A DNA stretch of 64,000 nt from Acidobacteriota bacterium (lineage in GTDB: Bacteria; Acidobacteriota; Terriglobia; Acidiferrales; UBA7541): assembly GCA_003224055.1 (NCBI GenBank), contig QHYE01000044.1, positions 1 through 64,000 on the forward strand, read 5' to 3'. The position numbers and the translations under genes are program-made. Below the pieces are notes generated by a model. It was not told the DNA's origin. It worked only from the letters and a program-made list of their open reading frames with translations, and made no database searches. Numbering within the stretch: position 1 is the stretch's first letter; each line of letters opens with the position of its first letter. This document shows positions 1 through 7,000 of this stretch, piece after piece.

Positions 1-198
1 TGGTTCGGTCTGCAGCGCGCGCTGCAGACCGCGACCGCCACCTGAGCCAAGCAAGGTGCCGTAGTGGTTAGAAGGAACGAGGAACAGAATGATTAGCCTC
101 GCCACAAATCTGGCAGAAGTGCCGCTTCATCGACCGGCTTCGCTTAAGAAATCAATTTCTTCACACGTTCCTGTCCCCGATTCCCCCCGATTCCCCTA

Positions 199-465
199 TC
201 AGCCAGCGGCCTTCCCCGCAGAGGCTCTGGCGGCAGCGATCTGACCTTGAACGTGCGTTTCTCGTGCCTCTAAATCTCTCCGAACGGCGTCGAGTAGGTA
301 TTTGTAATCCTTTGCTTCGAGGCTTGTATGATGTGTGGCGCTGAAAAGATCGCTGTAATAGTTCACGATACGAAGCCCGTTGCCAATCAGAGCCTTAATC
401 TCTGAAAAAGGGATTGGATTTTTCTCAGTGAACGCTTTGGAGTCTAGGGCGGCCGGGTGCCCCAT
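199..465 (-). CDS. hypothetical protein, 88 aa
   Basis: I do not recognise a family. The C-terminal three quarters look protein-like: a stretch around FSEIKALIGNGLRIVNYY followed by a charged helical tail with several Arg, Glu and Lys residues. The only nearby ATG (465) lies inside a hairpin repeat shared with 1207-1251, so the first residues may be repeat-derived and the original 5' end may be lost. The region is richer in A and T than its neighbours. It could be a gene remnant. An upstream ATG at 540 would add a low-complexity Pro-rich leader that I do not trust. Confidence 0.35.
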   Translation of the reverse strand: MGHPAALDSKAFTEKNPIPFSEIKALIGNGLRIVNYYSDLFSATHHTSLEAKDYKYLLDAVRRDLEARETHVQGQIAAARASAGKAAG

Positions 466-487
466 ACGCCGATTTTGCGTGTGGGGT
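451..487. repeat. hairpin repeat, copy 1
   Basis: The sequence GGCCGGGTGCCCCATACGCC is followed by GATTTTGCGTGTGGGG; CCCATACGC pairs with GCGTGTGGG. The same opening (CGGCCGGGTGCCC) and an internal GCGATTTTG occur in the second copy at 1207-1251, so both belong to one interspersed palindromic family. The two copies flank the YdeI-like gene. Confidence 0.6.
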
Positions 488-628
488 TTTTGCCTGTGGA
501 TATAAGATGGCGCAGGAGAGTCAGGAGGCGGGTGGCGCATCCAGCCGCAGCTAGAGCAGACGGGTTCTTAACGTTCACTTGCGGGCGAAGTGCTATCTAT
601 TTGAACGGCGCAGCTGAGGCCAGTCAGC

Positions 629-1189
629 ATGACGGCAGAACTCATGACGTTGCAAGTTCGGAGCCGCCGACAATGGCGGGCGTGGCTGGCAAAGCACCAT
701 ACGTCAAGTCCAGGGGTCTGGCTCCTCTTCCACAAGGCCGACACGGGGGTGAAGTCGATTCCCTACGAAGACACCGTTCGTGAGGCGCTGTGCTTCGGGT
801 GGATCGACAGTCTCATCAAACGCCTTGATGACGACCGATACGCCCTCAAGGTCACGCCGCGGCAACCCACGAGCAAGTGGTCGGATATCAATCGGAATCG
901 GTGGCTGGAACTTAAGACTGCTGGCCTGCTCATGTCGGCCGGTCTCGCAGCGGCACCCACGAACAATACCTACGCGCCACGACCAGTAGTCCCCGACCTA
1001 CCGGTCTACATCGCCAAAGCGCTGAAGGCAAATTCCAAAGCGTGGGAGTTCTTTCGGGAGCTGGCGCCCACCTACCGACGTGACTTCGTCGTTTGGATTC
1101 ATACGGCTAAACGACCGGAAACGCGCGAGAGGCGCATTCGCGAATCGATCGCACTGATGGCGGCGGGAAAAAAACTTGGCTTGAAGTAG
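629..1189 (+). CDS. YdeI/OmpD-associated family protein
   Basis: A 186-aa cytoplasmic protein of the YdeI/OmpD-associated family. Members are linked to stress or peptide resistance, but the biochemical role is unsettled. The family signature is clear: GVWLLFHKADTG near residue 30, then REALCFGWIDSL near residue 52, then a basic tract with QPTSKWSDINRNR, and a C-terminal part with the FFRELAPTYRRDFVVWI segment followed by Arg-rich ERRIRESIALM. Start ATG 629 is used; an in-frame ATG at 644 also fits the domain. It stands alone between two copies of a hairpin repeat and has no obvious operon partner. Confidence 0.85.
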   Translation: MTAELMTLQVRSRRQWRAWLAKHHTSSPGVWLLFHKADTGVKSIPYEDTVREALCFGWIDSLIKRLDDDRYALKVTPRQPTSKWSDINRNRWLELKTAGLLMSAGLAAAPTNNTYAPRPVVPDLPVYIAKALKANSKAWEFFRELAPTYRRDFVVWIHTAKRPETRERRIRESIALMAAGKKLGLK

Positions 1190-1206
1190 ACGGGAGGAGT
1201 TCTCGG

Positions 1207-1251
1207 CCGGGTGCCCTACCCTTTGCGATTTTGTTTTGTGCAAAGGGTGGG
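1207..1251. repeat. hairpin repeat, copy 2
   Basis: CGGGTGCCCTACCCTTTGC pairs with GCAAAGGGTGGG across a short T-rich loop. It shares its opening sequence with the copy at 451-487. It lies just after the YdeI-like stop codon and could also act as a transcription end. The rest of the 1190-1443 gap shows nothing else that I can name. Confidence 0.6.
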
Positions 1252-1443
1252 CAATTCTTTGGTTCGCTTTGCCCAGCCGCCGACGCTTCAACCCACAACT
1301 CAACCCACAAAAGCCACTGCACTGTTGCGTTCATCCCCACGGCGGCCGGAGCGCGCAGCGCTCTGAATCGCACCCGCCAAGAAAGCATCAGACCGTGCAT
1401 CCCCGCACGCCGACTGAAACCGTTGCCTGGGCTCCCTACCTTT

Positions 1444-1480
1444 ATATACCTTGACACGTATATGCCCTGTGGAGTATATT
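1444..1480 (+). promoter_or_regulatory. sigma70-type promoter and candidate operator of the ArsR gene
   Basis: A perfect -35 box TTGACA (1451-1456) is followed after 18 nt by TATATT (1475-1480). A start about 7 nt downstream would coincide with the ArsR ATG at 1487, so the transcript may be leaderless or nearly so. The inverted repeat ATATAC (1444-1449) / GTATAT (1458-1463) overlaps the -35, and GTATAT recurs at 1474-1479. That is where an autorepressing ArsR protein would bind. Confidence 0.6.
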
Positions 1481-1486
1481 AAGAGC

Positions 1487-1864
1487 ATGGAATCTGTGTT
1501 CGAAATCATTGCGGAGCCGAACCGCCGCGCGATACTGAGCCTCCTGGCCTCGTCACAACAGTCGGTGGGAGAGATCGAGCGTCAGCTTCGTATGCCGCAG
1601 CCGACCGTGTCAAAGCACCTGCGAGTGCTGCGCGAGGCCGGTTTCGTGGAGTCCACGGTGGACGCACAGCGGCGTCTCTACCGGCTGAAGCCAGAACCAC
1701 TTCAGGAGGTGGTTGCCTGGCTGGTTCCGTTCCGTCGGTTCTGGTCCGCTCGCGTGGATGCTCTCGAACGCCACCTCGACCGCATGGATGAGGCAACAAC
1801 AACGAAAAGGAAGGCAAGGAAAAGACCACGCGGCGCAAACCGCGAACGTGACAAGTCGGAGTAG
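1487..1864 (+). CDS. ArsR-family transcriptional regulator
   Basis: A 125-aa winged-helix repressor. The HTH lies at about residues 10-70 (AEPNRRAILSLLASS, then MPQPTVSKHLRVLREAGFV), followed by the wing and a basic Lys/Arg-rich tail. No ArsR-type metal-binding Cys pair is visible. It therefore resembles the ArsR proteins that accompany SRPBCC and VOC genes rather than metal sensors. The start at 1487 is chosen because the HTH begins immediately after it and a good promoter ends at 1480. Its natural partners at 3784 and 4194 are now separated from it by an antisense group II intron. Confidence 0.88.
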   Translation: MESVFEIIAEPNRRAILSLLASSQQSVGEIERQLRMPQPTVSKHLRVLREAGFVESTVDAQRRLYRLKPEPLQEVVAWLVPFRRFWSARVDALERHLDRMDEATTTKRKARKRPRGANRERDKSE

Positions 1865-1893
1865 GAATCATGTTTGCGCACAACCCCCTCCAC

Positions 1894-1927
1894 GGATCCG
1901 GACAAGCGGGATTCCCGCATCCGGCTC
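1894..1927 (-). ncRNA. group II intron domain V
   Basis: The minus strand reads GAGCCGGATGCGGGAATCCC followed by GCTTGTCCGGATCC. It folds into the expected short stem with a two-nucleotide bulge and a GAAT apical loop. It lies 6 nt downstream of the maturase stop codon, the usual position. It is the catalytic core of the ribozyme, and domain VI with the branch point should follow between 1870 and 1893. Confidence 0.85.
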
Positions 1928-1932
1928 TTGCC

Positions 1933-3410
1933 TTAGGTGAGGACGCCCATGCGGCGGAGAGGATAGGGATGACAGACGGTAGGCAGAGGCAGCCAGCGAG
2001 TGATGAGGCGCCGCATGCGGTCCCAGAGTACGCGACCGTTCTGGCTGCGCCGCGACAGCGCGCGATGCCAGAGCCGTCCCACTTGGAATCGAAAAAGAGC
2101 CAGCGCCGAGTTGTTCATGGGCACTCCGTAATACCGGATGTGTCCACGCACCACCGCTTGCAACCACTTGCCCTGTTCGGGGATGGGTTCGTGCATACGA
2201 CGCTGAAGTTCGGCTTTCACCTCGTTCAGCTTCGTCTGCAGTCTCTTGCGTATCGTTTGCCGCAACACCGTAAACCGTCCGTTGCTCCCCTTCTTCACGC
2301 AGATGTGCGTAAAGCCGAGGAAGTTGAACGTCTCCGGTTTCCCTTCTCCACGCCACTGCCGTTGGTCGATGGCATACGGACCGAACTCCAGAAGGCGCGT
2401 CTTCTCGGGATGCAGTTCCAGGTTGAACTTCCTCATTCGTTCGGTAAGCTCCGCCCGAAACTGATCAGCATCCGCTTTGCTGTGGAATCCCACCACGATG
2501 TCGTCGGCAAATCGCACGACGATGATGTCGCCGTGCGCGCGCTTCTGACGCCATGCTTGAACCCACAGGTCAAATACGTAATGAAGATAGACGTTCGCCA
2601 AAAGCGGCGAGGCACTGCCACCCTGGGGCGTCCCTTCCTCCGTCCGTATTCGTTTCCCATCCTCCGGCACGCCGGCCTTCAGCCATTTCTGGATGAGCCG
2701 CACGACGCGCCGGTCTGCTATCCGGTGCTCGATGAACTTCACCAGCCATTCGTGGGAAATTCCATCGAAAAAGCCTTTGATGTCCAGATCGAGCACCCAG
2801 TTCACCTTTCTCGTCAACAGTCCCGTGTACAGTGCATCCAGCGCTTGATGCTGGCTGCGCCCTGGCCGGAACCCGTACGAAAATCCAAGAAAGTCGGTTT
2901 CGTAGATAGTGTTCAACACCTCGACCGCCGCGCGCTGGACGATTTTGTCTTCCAGCGCCGGGACTCCGAGCGGTCTTTGCCGCCCGTCGGCCTTAGGGAT
3001 ATACACTCTACGCACCGGCTTCGCTCGGTACGCTCCTCGCTTCAGCCTTTCGACAAGATCTTGGAGGTTAGCCTCCAGTTGCTCGCCGTAGTGCCGCCAC
3101 GTCTCCCCGTCCACACCGGGCGCAGCTTCCTTCTTCAAACGGAAGTAGGCCATGCGCAGTGTTTCCAGGTTGTAGATGTGGTGCAGAAGCGCCGTGAACC
3201 GCAACTTCTTATCCTTTCCTGCTGCTTGACGTACCGCTCCAGCGCACTCGGCGCATCTTTCCGGCTCGGTGTCCGGGACGCGTTTTGCTGTGGCAGGTTC
3301 CCTTTGGCCAAACCTCTTCCCTCCATCCCCTCCGCCGCCGGTTGCCCAGCGTTGTTCGGGGACTTCTCAGGTACTACAGGTCTGTCCGACTTCCCAGGTC
3401 CGTTCGTCAT
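1933..3410 (-). pseudogene. ltrA: group II intron reverse transcriptase/maturase, frameshifted
   Basis: The N-terminal part starts at ATG 3410 (MTNGPGKSD) and runs in one frame to ALER. The main body (RT and maturase) is in another frame, ending at 1933. The break is at about 3234, where one C of an expected CCC run is missing on the plus strand. Restoring it gives ALERVRQAAGKDKKLRF, the sequence usual in this family. The body carries the RT motifs DLDIKGFFDGI, GTPQGGSASPLLANVYL and a VVRFADD catalytic box (the more common form is YADD), then the thumb/X maturase domain. I see no HNH endonuclease. A functional protein would need ribosomal frameshifting, translation from an internal start, or correction of a sequencing error. 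Confidence 0.85.
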
Positions 3411-3783
3411 CGGCGTACGTCCTTGGACTTCCCGATGCGTCCCAAGGCAACTGCTGCGCTGGGCGGACTTGGGATCTCCCGGTTCCCATGCGAGGTGTCT
3501 GCGTACGTGCACGGGGTCTCTGATCGCGCGGGACTCTGGCTCACCTCGCGATATCGGTGCACCAGATGTTGCCTTCCGCTTTCTCCTACAGCGTCGACGT
3601 CCCGGAGTAATCGTCTTACGCGGCTGAATACCCGGCCCGCACGTTCCCCTGTCAACGCTTCGACGCCGCCCTCGCGAGCAGCTCCGCATGACTCGGGGTC
3701 GATGTGGGTCGCTAAACCACTTTCGTATGACTTTTTCATTCACTACAACCTCGCCGGTTTAACCGGCGCACAGGAGAAAAGAA

Positions 3784-4176
3784 ATGAAAATCAAAGTGAC
3801 CAGCATATACGTGGACGACCAGAGCAAGGCCCTGCGCTTCTATACGGAGGTACTGGGCTTTGCCAAGAAGACTGATTTCAGCCAGGGCCCGTATCGCTGG
3901 CTGACGGTGGCCTCGCCCGAGGAGCCGAACGGCACTGAGTTGCAGCTGGCGCTGAACAACAACCCAGCGGCCAAAGCGTATCAGCAGGCGATGTTTCAAC
4001 AGGGCCAGCCGGCGGCGATGTTCTTCACCGAGGACGTCAAGGGCGACTACGAGCGGATCAAGGCGCGCGGCGCCGAGGTCACGATGCCTCCCAAGGACGT
4101 GACCGGCTCGACCATTACGATGCTGAACGACACCTGCGGTAACCTCATCCAGCTGACCCAGCTGGCACGCTATTGA
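3784..4176 (+). CDS. VOC-family (glyoxalase/bleomycin-resistance-like) protein
   Basis: A 130-aa cytoplasmic protein of the vicinal oxygen chelate fold. The two beta-alpha-beta-beta-beta modules are visible: IKVTSIYVDDQSKALRFYTE at the N-terminus and a second module from about residue 75 (AAMFFTEDVKGDYERIKARG) to the closing GNLIQLTQ. The substrate cannot be predicted. A strong AGGAG lies 8 nt before the ATG, and this ribosome-binding site is exactly where the intron boundary falls. The SRPBCC gene follows after 17 nt, and the pair belongs with the ArsR gene beyond the intron. Confidence 0.85.
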   Translation: MKIKVTSIYVDDQSKALRFYTEVLGFAKKTDFSQGPYRWLTVASPEEPNGTELQLALNNNPAAKAYQQAMFQQGQPAAMFFTEDVKGDYERIKARGAEVTMPPKDVTGSTITMLNDTCGNLIQLTQLARY

Positions 4177-4193
4177 GGCTAAGGAGAAGATAG

Positions 4194-4745
4194 ATGCTAG
4201 AGCGCGAGCAGTACATACCTGGTCCGGCAGGCGGGGCGCAGATACGAAAGGACGGAGAGAAGTGGACGCTCGTTCTCGTCAGAGAACTGCGCCACTCGCC
4301 GGAAAAAGTCTGGCAGGCGCTTACCGACCCGGCGCATCTGCGCGAGTGGGCGCCCTTTGAGGTCGATGGGAACCTGGGTACGGTTGGAACGGTGAAGCTC
4401 ACCTGGGTGGGAACGCCCACGCCGCTCGAAACAAGAGTGACGCGCGCCGATGCTCCCAAGGTGCTCGAGTACAACGATACCCGGTGGGAACTCGAAGCCT
4501 TTGGTGGCGGGACGCGCCTGACACTGTGGCACAACATCGATCGCCGCTTCATCTCGTGGGGCGCCGCCGGCTGGCACATTGCTTTCGATGTTCTGGATCA
4601 CCTTCTCAGCGGAACTCCCATCGGACGGATCGTCGGGGCCGACGCGATGAAGTTCAGCGGCTGGCAGAGATTGAACGCCCAGTACGCCAAGCAGTTCGGC
4701 GTTGAAATGCCCAAATGGCCGTCTAAGCCGGCTCAAAATTCGTGA
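4194..4745 (+). CDS. SRPBCC-family protein (Aha1/START-like fold)
   Basis: A 183-aa soluble protein with the hydrophobic-ligand pocket fold. The family pattern is clear: LVLVRELRHSPEKVWQALTD near residue 28, then HLREWAPFEVDG, then the beta strands with GTRLTLWHNI and a C-terminal long helix. Such proteins commonly sit next to ArsR regulators. The ligand is unknown. It is co-transcribed with the VOC gene upstream (17-nt gap) and probably with the small membrane protein downstream (13-nt gap). Confidence 0.85.
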   Translation: MLEREQYIPGPAGGAQIRKDGEKWTLVLVRELRHSPEKVWQALTDPAHLREWAPFEVDGNLGTVGTVKLTWVGTPTPLETRVTRADAPKVLEYNDTRWELEAFGGGTRLTLWHNIDRRFISWGAAGWHIAFDVLDHLLSGTPIGRIVGADAMKFSGWQRLNAQYAKQFGVEMPKWPSKPAQNS

Positions 4746-4758
4746 AGCGAGGTGGATC

Positions 4759-4992
4759 ATGAACCCAGGCACAAAACGTTGGATTTTTCGCACGATTCAC
4801 ATCGTCTTTAGCATTCCGATAATCGGCTATATTTATAGTCCGTTTGAAAGAATTCCGGACTACGCCACTCCCACTCGGTATTTCTTCGTTCCTATGCTTG
4901 TCCTTTCGGGATTGTGGATGTGGAAAGGCCATGTCCTTCGACGGCTCTTTTCGAAGGGCTCGGCTCAACAAGGTGCTGCAGATAACTCCTAG
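4759..4992 (+). CDS. small membrane protein, 77 aa
   Basis: I do not recognise a named family. There are two hydrophobic segments, about residues 8-23 (ending in IPIIGYIYS) and 39-55 (YFFVPMLVLSGLWMWKG), so an inner-membrane location is likely. The ATG at 4759 follows a GAGGTGG ribosome-binding site. It is the third gene in the run VOC-SRPBCC-small membrane protein, on the same strand and with short gaps, so it may share their control. Confidence 0.6.
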   Translation: MNPGTKRWIFRTIHIVFSIPIIGYIYSPFERIPDYATPTRYFFVPMLVLSGLWMWKGHVLRRLFSKGSAQQGAADNS

Positions 4993-5040
4993 CCGCAAAG
5001 AATCGCGAAAGCGATTCCGAAGGCAGAAAGTAGAGTGACA

Positions 5041-5442
5041 ATGAGAACGGAGCTGTTGCGATTCGACGGCGCCGTCGAGCGGGATCCCGCCATTGATGCG
5101 TGGATGAAAGAGCATGCAGGTGAATTGGGAGCCATCGCGCATCAGTGGTTTGAGGTGATGCGAAAATGCGGGGACGAAGTCCGGGAGCTTTTGCATGACG
5201 GCTGCCCGGTTGCATGTTTGGGAGATGCGCCCTTCGGCTACGTCAATGTATTCCATTCGCACGTAAACGTGGGGTTCTTCCACGGCGCGGCGCTGCCGGA
5301 TCCGGCTCACTTGTTGCAAGGCACCGGCAAGTTCATGCGCCATGTGAAGCTAAGACCAGGAACGTCGACATACGACACAGCGCTAAGCGCGCTCATCGAA
5401 GCAGCGTACTCTGACATCAAGGCGCGCGTCGAAAACGGCTAG
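5041..5442 (+). CDS. DUF1801-like protein
   Basis: A 133-aa soluble protein resembling the DUF1801/YdhG family (function unknown). The visible core is the HSHVNVGFFHGAALPDP segment near residue 75 and GTGKFMRHVKLRP near residue 95, the pattern in which DUF1801 proteins place a conserved aromatic/Gly strand and a basic strand. A GTG at 5035 is an alternative start two codons earlier. It is followed by a second, divergent DUF1801 gene. Confidence 0.7.
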   Translation: MRTELLRFDGAVERDPAIDAWMKEHAGELGAIAHQWFEVMRKCGDEVRELLHDGCPVACLGDAPFGYVNVFHSHVNVGFFHGAALPDPAHLLQGTGKFMRHVKLRPGTSTYDTALSALIEAAYSDIKARVENG

Positions 5443-5499
5443 CTACCCGCGTATCAAGGATGAGCGCAGCAAAACTAGCTGCGAGAATTGGAGCTACAC

Positions 5500-5928
5500 A
5501 TGAAAAGGCCCGTCGCGGTGGAATCTGCCTCTGCATTCATCGACGAGAAGATCAAGGAACTTGGGGACTGGCGCGGGAAGACGCTCGCGAAAGTGCGCGG
5601 AATCATACACGAGGCGGACCCTGAGATCCTCGAAGAGTGGAAGTGGATGGGAACTCCCGTCTTTTCCCACAGTGGCATCGTCTGCACGGGAGAAACGTAC
5701 AAGAACGTCGTCAAGATGACGTTTGCCAAGGGAGCTGCCTTGAAGGACCCTTCAGGTCTATTCAACTCCAGCCTCGACGGGAATATCAGGCGCGCCATCG
5801 ACATCCACGAAGGCGACAAGGTCGATGAGGCGGCCTTGAAGGATCTCATCCGCGCTGCAGTGGCGCTCAATCTCAAGGGCAAGAGCAAGTCGAAGCCCCG
5901 GCGAGCGAGCAGCAAGCGGGCCGACTAG
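5500..5928 (+). CDS. DUF1801-domain protein
   Basis: A 142-aa soluble protein with a well-conserved DUF1801 domain: FIDEKIKELGDWRGKTLAKV near residue 15, then IHEADPEILEEWKWMGTPVF near residue 38, the TYKNVVKMTFAKGA strand and the DGNIRRAIDIHEGD strand. The tail is basic and low in complexity (Lys/Arg/Ser). The function of the family is not established. The start at ATG 5500 is chosen over an in-frame TTG at 5488 because the domain begins after it. It ends 64 nt before the convergent yhaM-like gene. Confidence 0.8.
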   Translation: MKRPVAVESASAFIDEKIKELGDWRGKTLAKVRGIIHEADPEILEEWKWMGTPVFSHSGIVCTGETYKNVVKMTFAKGAALKDPSGLFNSSLDGNIRRAIDIHEGDKVDEAALKDLIRAAVALNLKGKSKSKPRRASSKRAD

Positions 5929-5992
5929 CTTCATCGCAGGTCCCGGCCATATCTCCTCCCATAGGGGAAGAGCTTCCCGGATTTCATCGTCA

Positions 5993-7000
5993 TCACTGAA
6001 ACAGCTTTGGGCTGGGCACGTTTTCTTCCGCTTTGCCACTAGTGGACTTCACGAATTGGTCGAGGCGGAGGAATTTGCGGCCGAGGGCGCCGCTGTAGGC
6101 GGACCATTCGGGTTCGCCGGAATCGACCGCCAGCGCGGCGCGGGCGGCGGCGAGTTTGGAATCGAGATCGTCGAGATAGTGGAATGCGAGCGCTTCGCGA
6201 ATCATCGGGAGCTTCGGCGAACCGAATTCGTATTGGCCGTGGTGGCTGATCAAGAGATGCTGCACGACGGTTTTCAAATTTGCGGGAAAACCTTCGATGG
6301 CGTCCATCGCTTTGGAAACCGTCTCGAATTCCATCATGATGTGGCCGAGGAGCTGGCCTTCGACGGTATAGTTGATGGCGCGCTCGTAGCAAAGTTCATC
6401 GAGCTTGCCAACGTCATGCAGAATCGCAGCGGTCAGCAGTAAATCCACATCCAGTTCTGGATAGTGCGCTGCGATCTGCTTCGCGAGGCCACACAGACTA
6501 ATGACATGTTCGAGCAAACCGCCGAGATACGCATGATGCATCACTTTCGCGGCGGGAGCGCGCTTGTACTTCGCGGCGATTTCCGGATTCGAGACAATTC
6601 CCGTGACGAGTTTCTTGAGCCAGGGATTTGCAATCGAGTTCGCGTATTCCAGCAACTGCGCGTACAACTTTCCAACGTCTTCTTTTGTGTGCAGGAGAAA
6701 ATCGGCGAGGTCAATCTCCTCGGGTTTCGCAAGCCGAAGCTGCTGCAGCGAAAGCTGCGGCCTATTGCGGTAAATCTCCACGCGCGCTTGTACTTTAACG
6801 AAATCGTCGCGGTTGATGTCTTTCACTGCGGCGTCGAACTGATCCCACATGCGCGCTTCAATCGTGCCGCTGCGGTCGCCCAGCTCCAGGCGCAAGTACG
6901 TCTTGCCCTCGCGGGTATTGCGAATCTCTTTTTCGTGAACGAGAAAAAACGAGGTGATGTTCTGTTCCGTGCCGAGATCGGTGACAAACGACGTCTTCAT
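5993..7000 (-). CDS. YhaM-like 3'-5' exoribonuclease (OB fold plus HD domain)
   Basis: 335 aa. The N-terminal OB fold is at about residues 10-95 (FFLVHEKEIRNTREGKTYLR). A metal-dependent HD phosphohydrolase domain follows at about 150-310, with MHHAYLGGLLEHV and the signature AAILHDVGKL (His195-Asp196) and ISHHGQYEFGSP. This order matches Bacillus YhaM, which trims RNA from the 3' end. A role in RNA turnover is inferred from that family. Its ATG overlaps the stop of the surA-like gene (ATGA), so the two are translationally coupled. It is the last gene of the rfaE2-mfd-surA-yhaM operon. Confidence 0.85.
   Translation of the reverse strand: MKTSFVTDLGTEQNITSFFLVHEKEIRNTREGKTYLRLELGDRSGTIEARMWDQFDAAVKDINRDDFVKVQARVEIYRNRPQLSLQQLRLAKPEEIDLADFLLHTKEDVGKLYAQLLEYANSIANPWLKKLVTGIVSNPEIAAKYKRAPAAKVMHHAYLGGLLEHVISLCGLAKQIAAHYPELDVDLLLTAAILHDVGKLDELCYERAINYTVEGQLLGHIMMEFETVSKAMDAIEGFPANLKTVVQHLLISHHGQYEFGSPKLPMIREALAFHYLDDLDSKLAAARAALAVDSGEPEWSAYSGALGRKFLRLDQFVKSTSGKAEENVPSPKLFQ

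Larger units (their letters stand above)
1870..3771 (-). mobile_element. group II intron, antisense to the ArsR-VOC operon
   Basis: The minus strand starts with GTGCG at 3771, the canonical group II 5' end, followed by a short hairpin. The intron carries a reverse transcriptase/maturase gene, then a domain V at 1894-1927, and ends with AT at about 1870. The length of about 1.9 kb is normal. The left flank is the base run just after the ArsR stop, and the right flank begins with AGGAGAAAAG, the ribosome-binding site of the VOC gene. Removing the element would rejoin ArsR and VOC in one operon. Since the intron is on the opposite strand, it cannot splice out of that operon's mRNA. The exact ends are inferred from the conserved termini. 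Confidence 0.85.

Noticed and set aside
1-44. C-terminal end of a gene entering from the left (14 codons then TGA)
   Set aside because: Too short to identify or to judge as coding; left without a call. The following 45-198 shows nothing recognisable.
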